DNA from: Belnapia sp.
Lineage (GTDB): Bacteria; Pseudomonadota; Alphaproteobacteria; Acetobacterales; Acetobacteraceae
Length of the DNA stretch: 5,944 nucleotides
NCBI GenBank assembly: GCA_028291445.1
Contig: JAQGIA010000546.1
Span: 1 to 5,944 of the forward strand
Direction: 5' to 3'
Below the pieces are notes generated by a model. It was not told the DNA's origin and searched no databases. It was given only the letters and a program-made list of their open reading frames with translations. The position numbers and the translations under genes were made by a program. Of the stretch, positions 1 to 5,318 are shown in pieces. Each line of letters begins with the position of its first letter. The stretch's first letter is position 1.

Positions 1-117
1 ATCACGGGTCCGGTATATCGCGTACCACGGCGGGTTCTTGGCATAGACCGCCGTAATCGGCGTTCCGGTCTCGTCGGTGGCATGGACACATACGTCGCGA
101 ACACTTGTCGCTCCCAT
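1..117 (-). CDS. Unrecognised protein, N-terminal 39 codons only (runs off left edge)
   Basis: The minus strand reads without a stop from an ATG at 117-115 to the first base of the window. The peptide begins MGATSVRDVCVHATDETG and continues through an aromatic stretch, NPPWYAIYRTRD. An AGGAGG Shine-Dalgarno lies at 132-127, nine bases before the ATG, and this fixes the start and is the main reason to call a gene. There is no signal peptide or membrane segment in the visible part. The gene is divergent from glpX, with 236 bases between the two starts that must hold both promoters. I do not recognise a family from these 39 residues. It could be a short hypothetical protein or the start of something longer. 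The reading frame and ribosome site are seen directly; function is unknown. Confidence 0.6.
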   Translation of the reverse strand, partial: MGATSVRDVCVHATDETGTPITAVYAKNPPWYAIYRTRD

Positions 118-122
118 CGCGC

Positions 123-145
123 AACTCCTCCTGTTCGTCGGAGTT
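123..145 (-). promoter_or_regulatory. Shine-Dalgarno of the leftward gene inside a small inverted repeat
   Basis: Read on the minus strand, AACTCC (145-140) and GGAGTT (128-123) are a perfect 6-bp inverted repeat with an 11-base loop. The downstream arm overlaps the 3' part of the AGGAGG ribosome site (132-127). In the transcript the hairpin would partly bury the ribosome site of the leftward gene. The repeat is seen directly. Any regulatory role is inference, since a 6-bp match can arise by chance. Confidence 0.3.
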
Positions 146-290
146 CGCTGCCTTTTCTTTCCCTACATTTCAAACATGATTTTACCGCGCCGGGCGGGTC
201 GACCGACCGCCGCAACGGCACGCCAGCCCATCTCCGGGGCAGCTCTGCTCCGTTACGGGGGCAGACTCGTCGCGAAAGCCTCGTTGGCTT

Positions 291-319
291 CTCGACATCG
301 CAACAATGCGCTCCTAATC
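291..319 (+). promoter_or_regulatory. Candidate sigma-70 promoter for glpX-recJ (weak)
   Basis: CTCGAC at 291-296 matches five of six bases of the alphaproteobacterial -35 consensus CTTGAC. After a 17-base spacer it is followed by CTAATC at 314-319, which fits the -10 consensus only at its first three bases. Placement 35 bases before the glpX ATG is sensible. It is offered as the best candidate in the divergent intergenic region, and the -10 match is poor. Confidence 0.22.
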
Positions 320-353
320 CAAAGGCCGGCTTCGGAAAGGGACGGCGGGGAAA

Positions 354-1346
354 ATGGTCAAGGCAAGCTCGACGCTGGATCGCGTGCTGGTCCTCGAAAT
401 GGTTCGTGTTACCGAGGCAGCGGCGATCGCCGCTTCGAAGCTCGTCGGACGCGGCGACGAGAAGGCGGCCGACGCCGCTGCCGTGGAGGCGATGCGCGCG
501 GCGCTCAACGAACTGCCGATGGACGGCACCGTCGTGATCGGCGAGGGCGAGCGCGACGAGGCGCCGATGCTCTACATCGGCGAGAAGGTCGGCTCCGCAC
601 AGGGCAGCGGCCCACGGATCGACATCGCGCTCGATCCCCTCGAAGGCACCACCATCACCGCGCAAGCCGGGCCCAACTCGCTCGCCGTGCTGGCGATCGC
701 CGAGGAAGGCGGGCTGCTCAACGCGCCCGACGTCTATATGAACAAGCTCGCGGTCGGCCCCGGCTATCCCGAGGGCGTGATCGATCTGGCGAAGAGCCCG
801 ACCGAGAATGTTACCGCCGTGGCCGCGGCCAAGGGCGTCCAGCCGAACGAGATCATCGTCTGCGTGCTCGATCGCCCGCGCCACGAAAAGCTGATCGCCG
901 AACTGCGCAGCATGGGCTGCGGCATCGTCCTGATCCCCGATGGCGACGTTGCCGGGGTGATCGCCGTGTCCAACCCCGAAACCACGATCGACATGTATAT
1001 GGGCTCGGGCGGTGCGCCGGAAGGCGTGTTGGCGGCGGCCGCGCTGCGCTGCATCGGCGGCCAGATGCAGGGCCGCCTGCTGTTCGAGAACGAGGAGCAG
1101 GTCACCCGCGCCCGCGGCATGGGCCTGGCCGATCCGAGCAAGAAACTGGGCATCCTCGACATGGCGCATGGCGACGTGATGTTCGCCGCGACCGGGGTCA
1201 CCGACGGGCCGATGCTGCGCGGCGTGCGCCGCACCGCGACCGGGGCTATCACCCATTCCATCGTCATGCGCAGCAAGTCCGGCACGGTGCGCTTCGTCGA
1301 GGGGCACCATAATTTCGCGCGGAAGCCCGCCTCCTTCGTCGGCTGA
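354..1346 (+). CDS. glpX: Class II fructose-1,6-bisphosphatase GlpX
   Basis: This cytosolic enzyme hydrolyses fructose-1,6-bisphosphate to fructose-6-phosphate plus phosphate, the committed step of gluconeogenesis; in autotrophs the class can also act on sedoheptulose-1,7-bisphosphate. The 330-residue product has the usual family length and the metal and substrate motifs in order: GRGDEKAAD (Asp35), IGEGERDEAPMLYIGE (residues 62-77), DPLEGTT (Asp94, Glu97, Thr99) and GGAPEG (Glu223). These correspond to the metal-binding and catalytic residues known from E. coli GlpX. The ATG at 354 is preceded by a weak GGGG site at 347-350, and the protein starts at the family's usual N-terminus. recJ follows after 4 bases, so the two are almost certainly co-transcribed. 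Arg codons are nearly all CGC (about 16 of 19), unlike recJ. In many alphaproteobacteria, as I recall, hom precedes glpX; here an unrelated divergent gene does. Confidence 0.96.
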   Translation: MVKASSTLDRVLVLEMVRVTEAAAIAASKLVGRGDEKAADAAAVEAMRAALNELPMDGTVVIGEGERDEAPMLYIGEKVGSAQGSGPRIDIALDPLEGTTITAQAGPNSLAVLAIAEEGGLLNAPDVYMNKLAVGPGYPEGVIDLAKSPTENVTAVAAAKGVQPNEIIVCVLDRPRHEKLIAELRSMGCGIVLIPDGDVAGVIAVSNPETTIDMYMGSGGAPEGVLAAAALRCIGGQMQGRLLFENEEQVTRARGMGLADPSKKLGILDMAHGDVMFAATGVTDGPMLRGVRRTATGAITHSIVMRSKSGTVRFVEGHHNFARKPASFVG

Positions 1347-1350
1347 GGAT

Positions 1351-3123
1351 ATGGCAGATGCGGGGCCGGTGCTGGGGGTTGCGCGGAGCCTGACCGGTCG
1401 CCGCTGGGTCTGGCGCGAGAGCGAGGCGCGGCTCGGCCTCGCCATCGCCCAGCGGGCCGGGGTGCCGGAGCTGGTCGGCCGGTTGCTGGCCGCCCGCGGT
1501 GTGGGCCCGGAGGCGGTGGGCGACTTCCTTGAGCCCACCCTGCGGGCGATGCTGCCCGACCCCTCCCTGCTGCTGGACATGGACGCAGCCGCGGCCCGGC
1601 TGGCGCGTGCGGTGCAGGCGGCCGAGACCATCGCGGTCTTCGGCGACTACGACGTGGACGGCGCCTGCTCCGGCGCCCTGATGGTGCGGGCGCTGCGCCG
1701 CCTGGGCTGCACCGTCACCCATTATGTCCCGGACCGGCTGAAGGAGGGCTATGGACCCAATCCGACCGCCATCCGGGCGCTTTGCGAGCGTGGCGCGACG
1801 CTGATCGTCTGCGTCGACTGCGGCATCGCGGCGCATGAGGCCCTGGCCGCGGCCAGCGGCCGGGCGGATGTCCTGGTCTTCGACCACCACAAGGCGGAAG
1901 GGCCGGTGCCCATCGTGGTGGCGGCGGTCAATCCGAACCGGCTCGACTGCACCTCCGGCCTCCGGCATCTCTGCGCCGCTGCTGTCGCCTTCCTGGCGGT
2001 GGTGGCGCTGCACCGGGTGCTGCGCCGGGCCGGGCATTTCACCAGGACCCCGGAGCCCTCGCCGCTGGACCTGCTGGATCTGGTGGCGCTGGCGACGGTC
2101 TGCGACGTGATGCCGCTCACCGGCGTCAACCGTGCCCTGGTGGCGCAGGGGCTGAAGGTAATGGCCAAGCGCGGCCATGCCGGGGTCGCTGCCCTGCTCG
2201 ATGTCGGCCTGGTGCGGGATATGCCGACGGCCCATTCGCTGGGCTTCGTGCTCGGGCCGCGGATCAATGCCGCGGGCCGGATCGACGAGCCGGATCTCGG
2301 CATGCGGTTGCTACTCTGCGACGATCCGGTCGAGGCCCGGGCCATGGCCGAGCGGCTCGACCAGGTGAATCGCCGGCGGCAGGAGGTCGAGGCCGAGGTG
2401 CTGGGCGCGGCCTTTGCCGCGGCCGAGGTCCAGGCCGCCGCCGGCCTGCCGGTCCTGCTGGTGACCGGGGAGGGGTGGCACCCTGGCGTGGTCGGCATCG
2501 TCGCCGGCCGCCTCAAGGAGCGGTTCAACCGGCCAGCCTGCGTCGCCGGCGTGGCGGGCGGGCTGGCCAAGGGCTCGGCGCGGTCCGTCCCGGGCCTCGA
2601 CCTCGGCGCGGCGGTCATCGCGGCGCGCCAGGCCGGCCTGCTGGAAACCGGCGGTGGCCATGCCATGGCGGCCGGCTTCAGCTTCCTCACCGGGCGGCAG
2701 GCCGAGCTGCACGCCTTCCTGAACGAACGCCTGGCCCTGGCCGGTGGCCTGCCTGGCGCCGCCGACCTGCTGGTGGAGGGCAGCATGGCGGTCCCTGCCG
2801 CCACCGCCGACCTGGCCCGGCAGGTGGAGCGGCTGGCCCCTTTCGGTGCTGGCAACGAGGAGCCGGTCTTTGCCCTGCCGCGGGCCCGGGTGGTCCGCGC
2901 CGACCGGTTGGGCAAGGAGGGCAATACCATCCGCGCCTTCGTCGAGGGCGAGGCCGGCGGCAGGCTGAAGGCGATCTGCTTCCGCGCCAAGGAAGGCCCC
3001 TTGGCGGAGGCCCTGCTCACCCGCAACGCCGGCCAACTGCATCTGTGTGGCCAGTTGCGGGCGGAGCGATGGAATGACGAGGTGACGGTCTGCCTGCATG
3101 TGCAGGACGCCGCCCCGGCCTGA
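1351..3123 (+). CDS. recJ: Single-stranded-DNA-specific exonuclease RecJ
   Basis: RecJ is a 5'-to-3' single-strand DNA exonuclease acting in RecF-pathway recombination, mismatch repair and base-excision repair. The 590-residue length is normal (E. coli RecJ is 577). The DHH phosphoesterase domain carries GDYDVDG (98-104), VDCGI (155-159), FDHH (177-180) and ATVCDVMPL with Asp252, which supply the metal ligands. Family motifs GPRINAAGR (302-310), GWHPGVVGIVAGRL (375-388) and the DHHA1 motif GGGHAMAAGF (434-443) follow, then the OB-fold start APFGAGNEEPVF (496-507). All key residues are intact. The ATG lies four bases after the glpX stop. The only purine-rich site, GAGGA, overlaps that stop and sits almost against the ATG, so initiation probably depends on translational coupling to glpX. 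The N-terminus, VLGVARSLTGRRW, suits alphaproteobacterial RecJ and supports this start. Arg codon use leans to CGG. Confidence 0.97.
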   Translation: MADAGPVLGVARSLTGRRWVWRESEARLGLAIAQRAGVPELVGRLLAARGVGPEAVGDFLEPTLRAMLPDPSLLLDMDAAAARLARAVQAAETIAVFGDYDVDGACSGALMVRALRRLGCTVTHYVPDRLKEGYGPNPTAIRALCERGATLIVCVDCGIAAHEALAAASGRADVLVFDHHKAEGPVPIVVAAVNPNRLDCTSGLRHLCAAAVAFLAVVALHRVLRRAGHFTRTPEPSPLDLLDLVALATVCDVMPLTGVNRALVAQGLKVMAKRGHAGVAALLDVGLVRDMPTAHSLGFVLGPRINAAGRIDEPDLGMRLLLCDDPVEARAMAERLDQVNRRRQEVEAEVLGAAFAAAEVQAAAGLPVLLVTGEGWHPGVVGIVAGRLKERFNRPACVAGVAGGLAKGSARSVPGLDLGAAVIAARQAGLLETGGGHAMAAGFSFLTGRQAELHAFLNERLALAGGLPGAADLLVEGSMAVPAATADLARQVERLAPFGAGNEEPVFALPRARVVRADRLGKEGNTIRAFVEGEAGGRLKAICFRAKEGPLAEALLTRNAGQLHLCGQLRAERWNDEVTVCLHVQDAAPA

Positions 3124-3130
3124 GCGACAC

Positions 3131-3158
3131 GGCTGTCCTGCGGCGTGAAGCAGCCTTT
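3131..3158 (+). terminator. Possible weak intrinsic terminator after recJ
   Basis: GGCTG at 3131-3135 can pair with CAGCC at 3151-3155 and is followed at once by TTTT. It lies 8 bases past the recJ stop. The stem is only 5 bp and the loop 15 bases, so this is a modest candidate that may terminate only part of the glpX-recJ transcript. Confidence 0.3.
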
Positions 3159-3201
3159 TGCCGAGCCTGGCGTTGGCTTGCCGATGGGCAAGGGAGGTTT
3201 C

Positions 3202-3474
3202 ATGCGTCGATTGATCATCGCCACATTGCTGGGGCTGGGGCTGTGGACCGGTACGGCGGATGCAGGTCCGACGCAGGTCGCAGGATCGGTGCCTGCCCTG
3301 GCCATGAACCCCGGGCTGATGGTGCCGGTGCAGTATCGCCGGCCCTACTATGGGCCACCGCCGCGGCATTATGGCCGGCCGCGCTATGCGCCGCCGCCGC
3401 GCTACTACGGCCGGCCGCGTTATGTCCAGCCGCGGCCCCGCTACGTCCCCCCGCCGCGCCGCTATTATCGGTGA
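3202..3474 (+). CDS. Small secreted Pro/Arg/Tyr-rich protein with tandem repeats
   Basis: This 90-residue protein has a clear Sec signal peptide, MRRLIIATLLGLGLWTGTADA, with probable cleavage after Ala21. The first half of the mature part (22-45) is neutral. The second half (46-90) is almost entirely Pro, Arg, Tyr and Gly, strongly basic and probably disordered. It contains two adjacent 12-residue repeats, PPPRHYGRPRYA and PPPRYYGRPRYV (52-75), then shorter degenerate copies. The ATG at 3202 is chosen because AGGGAGG lies at 3191-3197 directly before it and the signal peptide starts there. An in-frame GTG at 3145 would add 19 residues before the signal peptide and has no comparable ribosome site. 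I know no defined function. Similar short low-complexity exported proteins occur in Acetobacteraceae and other alphaproteobacteria (general recollection). Binding to anionic envelope polymers would be a guess. Confidence 0.75.
   Translation: MRRLIIATLLGLGLWTGTADAGPTQVAGSVPALAMNPGLMVPVQYRRPYYGPPPRHYGRPRYAPPPRYYGRPRYVQPRPRYVPPPRRYYR
3355..3426 (+). repeat. Two 36-bp in-frame tandem repeats
   Basis: The units 3355-3390 and 3391-3426 encode 12-residue repeats that differ at two residues (His/Tyr and the final Ala/Val). Both DNA units share the GGCCGGCCGCG core, with the remaining differences mostly silent. The repeat encodes the basic PPPR-YGRPRY module of the small secreted protein. Confidence 0.75.
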
Positions 3475-3514
3475 CGCGACAGCGTGGGTAGTAGACTGGC
3501 CGGGCGGTCGGGTC

Positions 3515-4129
3515 TCAGGGCTGACGGGTTGCTGCCCAAGCCTCAGCCAAGCGGTTGAGGCGGTCGTCTGCCGGATTGACGGCGGCGGGCCCGGTGGAGG
3601 CCGGGGTGCCGCCGCCCCATTGCCGCACCGGGCCGCTATCCAGGTGGACGAAGCCCTGGCTCGCATAGAGGCCGACGCCGCCGCGCCTCAGGGCCAGGGC
3701 AGCGCTGCCGAATGTGGCCAGTTGTGTCGCCGCGACGCAGACATCGATGGCTCCGGCACGCAGATGCTGGCTGTTCCCGGCGCCGCAGACGGCGGCATTG
3801 GTCGCCGGGGTGCGGAAGCCGGAGACCACCAGGAACTCGCCACGCATGCGGGCGCGTTGGCCGGTTTCCCAGAGGATATCCAGTACCGTTGGATCGAAGG
3901 CATGTACCGTGCCGGTACGGCTATCCGCCAGGACTGCCGAGATATCGGCCATGGCGGCAGGATCGATGGCGCGGCCGTCGTGATAGCTGCCGGAGAAGCG
4001 TGCCCCGGTGGTGGCGTGGCGCAGCACCAGGCGGCGTGGTGCCGGTATGCCGTTGACGGCACGCGCCGGAGCAAGGGGAGCCAGGACGGCCGGCGCCAGG
4101 GCACCGACCAATAGGTTTCTGCGTTGCAT
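3515..4129 (-). CDS. DUF882 / M15-type (YcbK-like) exported protein, putative peptidoglycan peptidase
   Basis: The 204-residue product belongs to the DUF882 / peptidase M15A-like group (YcbK-like), whose fold is shared with zinc D-Ala-D-Ala carboxypeptidases that trim peptidoglycan in the periplasm. The N-terminus MQRRNLLVGALAPAVLAPLA is a signal with a twin Arg that may be a Tat signal; cleavage after ARA (about residue 24) is likely. Family motifs are SGFRTPATN (103-111), SQHLRAGAID (120-129; His122 and Asp129), GGVGLY (150-155) and FVHLDSG (160-166; His162), ending with VRQW. The three zinc ligands are therefore present. The usual Gly after the first His (S-x-H-x-x-G) is Ala125, with Gly126 beside it. 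No strong ribosome site precedes the ATG. It converges on the small secreted protein gene with 40 bases between their stops. Peptidase activity is inferred and has not been firmly shown for many members. Confidence 0.88.
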   Translation of the reverse strand: MQRRNLLVGALAPAVLAPLAPARAVNGIPAPRRLVLRHATTGARFSGSYHDGRAIDPAAMADISAVLADSRTGTVHAFDPTVLDILWETGQRARMRGEFLVVSGFRTPATNAAVCGAGNSQHLRAGAIDVCVAATQLATFGSAALALRRGGVGLYASQGFVHLDSGPVRQWGGGTPASTGPAAVNPADDRLNRLAEAWAATRQP

Positions 4130-4328
4130 GACACCGGCCTAGTCCGGGGTCAGCGGCAGTGGAAGCCATGCTCGCGTGATCGCGTCCGGGATGCCGCAAG
4201 CGCGATCCGAAACGGGAGAATTACTGAACCTTGGATTGATGTTTGCTTGGGAAAGGTATCTGGAGTTGAGTTGGTGGCATGGTCGCAGGCTCGCCGTAGT
4301 GGCTGCAACCCGGCCACAAGGGGCTAGC

Positions 4329-4346
4329 CCCAATACCGTTCATTTT
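4329..4346 (+). repeat. Left terminal inverted repeat of the IS4-type element
   Basis: CCCAATACCGTTCATTTT is the exact reverse complement of 4931-4948. The complement of TCA at 4340-4342 is the TGA stop of the transposase fragment, so the gene ends inside this repeat. Confidence 0.88.
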
Positions 4347-4888
4347 GCGATCCCAATTGCGACGGTGAAGTCGATCCGCACGGTTGGCAGCGGTGTTCGA
4401 GGTCGCAGCGGATAACCGCTCATCTTGCGCTTGACCCCACGCGGCACCTGCCGCCCGCGACTGCTTGCCACACGCTCCGCGAGGATCTCGTTCAGCACCG
4501 CGCTATGCAGGGCACGCCTGGCCCGAGGGGGAAGCGCAGCGAACTGCGGCAGCTTGCGACGGACCACGCGGACGGCATGGGAGAAGAAGAGCCGGTCCGG
4601 GCCCTCGTCAGCCTGTAGGACGGCTTCATGCATCAGCCCCCGCACGGCGAAATGCGCCAGCAGCAGGCCCCAAACGTCCTGCTTCACAAGCGTCGGGGTC
4701 TTGCTGCGCAGCACCACCCTGGCTCCGCGCAGCTGCGTCTTCAGCTCGGCCAGCGCAGCCTCGATCTTCCAGCGCTCGTGGCACAGCGCAGCCAGCTTGG
4801 CGGCCGGCGCTGCGGCTTCATTCAGGATCCTGGTCACCAGCCGGTAGAGCGGCTCGACCTCGGCGACGCCCTCCAGCCATCGCTGCCG
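4340..4888 (-). pseudogene. IS4-type transposase, C-terminal fragment
   Basis: The frame resembles the C-terminal third of IS4-family transposases. From about 4888 it reads RQRWLEGVAEVEPLYRL and then VTRILNEAAAPAAKLAAL. Next comes the C1 signature CHERWKIEAALAELK, matching Y-x2-R-x3-E-x6-K with Cys in place of Tyr; it keeps the catalytic Glu. The end is VKRKMSGYPLRPR plus a short tail. The first GTG in frame is at 4837, giving 165 residues. The frame stays open to about 4930 without another usable start, and the sequence beyond 4888 (HRCRLSVWFWRD) is not clearly homologous. Full-length relatives are roughly 400 residues or more, so the region with the first two catalytic Asp residues is gone and the product cannot be active. 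The reading frame itself is intact, so the loss was a clean deletion. Confidence 0.85.
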
Positions 4889-4930
4889 ATCCCTCCAAAA
4901 CCAGACCGACAGCCTACACCGATGCCTTGT

Positions 4931-4948
4931 AAAATGAACGGTATTGGG
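4931..4948 (-). repeat. Right terminal inverted repeat of the IS4-type element
   Basis: AAAATGAACGGTATTGGG pairs perfectly with the left copy at 4329-4346. The matches do not continue outward (C against G), so the repeat is exactly 18 bp with only scattered matches further in. This is the upstream side of the transposase gene, and the coding fragment starts almost directly against it. Confidence 0.88.
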
Positions 4949-5111
4949 CCTTGCCAGAATTGTGGCGGCGGGGAATGAGGCTCGGCTGTGGGCCTGGATG
5001 GGTAGACGGCCGTGCTCCGCCGGTGTAGTGACCTGCGCCGCGCTACCGGTGCTCTCGGACAGGTCGTCTTGTTAAGGGGCGACTGAGTTGTGCGGGGTTT
5101 GCTTTAGGTCT

Positions 5112-5187
5112 GTCCCCATCGTCTAGAGGCCTAGGACACCAGCCTTTCACGCTGGGTACGCGGGTTCGAATCCCGCTGGGGACGCCA
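5112..5187 (+). tRNA. tRNA-Glu (anticodon TTC), CCA encoded
   Basis: A complete 76-base cloverleaf. The acceptor arms GTCCCCA (5112-5118) and TGGGGAC (5177-5183) pair fully. The anticodon stem CCAGC/GCTGG (5139-5143, 5151-5155) encloses the loop CTTTCAC with anticodon TTC at 5146-5148. The T arm GCGGG-TTCGAAT-CCCGC spans 5160-5176. The discriminator G5184 and encoded CCA (5185-5187) complete it. It reads GAA and GAG codons. It stands alone between two decayed insertion sequences. No second copy of its 3' end, which would mark an integration site, is present in the window. Confidence 0.97.
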
Positions 5188-5228
5188 AGCAGCGTTTTTT
5201 GAGCAATATCAAGAAGTTATGCTCGGAC

Positions 5229-5255
5229 AGGGTGCCTGATTTGTAGCACCCTTTT
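5229..5255 (+). terminator. Intrinsic terminator of the tRNA-Glu gene
   Basis: AGGGTGC (5229-5235) and GCACCCT (5246-5252) form a perfect 7-bp stem with a 10-base loop, followed by further T residues to 5255. It lies about 40 bases after the tRNA on the same strand, the expected place for its terminator. An earlier T6 run at 5195-5200 lacks a good stem. The T tract here is short (four), so efficiency may be moderate. Confidence 0.6.
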
Positions 5256-5318
5256 GTAGCAGCCCTTGCGTCGGGCAGGCCTTGCCGGTCAAGGTAAATG
5301 GCGGCGAATGCCGGCGGC

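Larger units (their letters stand above)
4329..4948 (-). mobile_element. Internally deleted IS4-type insertion sequence (620 bp, MITE-like)
   Basis: Perfect 18-bp terminal inverted repeats bound a 620-bp segment that contains only the C-terminal part of an IS4-type transposase, reading leftward. Complete IS4-family elements are usually about 1.3 kb or more, so the N-terminal coding half is missing while both ends survive. The transposase stop codon lies inside the left repeat, as in compact insertion sequences, so the left end looks native. The deletion junction must lie close to the right repeat, between about 4888 and 4931. I see no matching target duplication in the flanks (left ends GGGGCTAGC, right begins CCTTGCCAG). 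This suggests an old insertion or rearrangement after insertion. It could not move on its own, but intact ends might be recognised by a related transposase. Confidence 0.8.

Noticed and set aside
77..1312. A 411-residue open frame on the plus strand overlapping glpX
   Set aside because: Its product is extremely Arg-rich and repetitive with no domain, and glpX in another frame has full family motifs. It is a shadow of high-GC coding sequence.
1264..3666. Three long minus-strand open frames (1264-2235, 1749-3305, 2311-3666) opposite glpX, recJ and the small secreted gene
   Set aside because: They are antisense to genes with clear motifs and have biased low-information composition (Ala, Arg, Gln, His, Ser) typical of reversed GC-rich codons.
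3350..4114. A 254-residue plus-strand open frame opposite the DUF882 gene
   Set aside because: The minus-strand gene has a signal peptide and all family motifs, while this frame has none.
4130..4328. Short open frames between the DUF882 gene and the IS4-type element
   Set aside because: Several overlapping frames run into the inverted repeat, none has a ribosome site or a recognisable motif. I treat the stretch as non-coding.
4949..5111. Search for a tRNA promoter, a gene or a target duplication between the IS4-type element and the tRNA
   Set aside because: TTGTTA at 5069-5074 has no -10 at proper spacing, the flanks of the element do not match, and no supportable coding frame is present.
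5240..5261. TTTGTAGCA repeated at 5240-5248 and 5253-5261, as a possible IS end or iteron
   Set aside because: The first copy falls in the loop and arm of the tRNA terminator. Two copies of 9 bp are too little to call an iteron or insertion-sequence end without the partner end.
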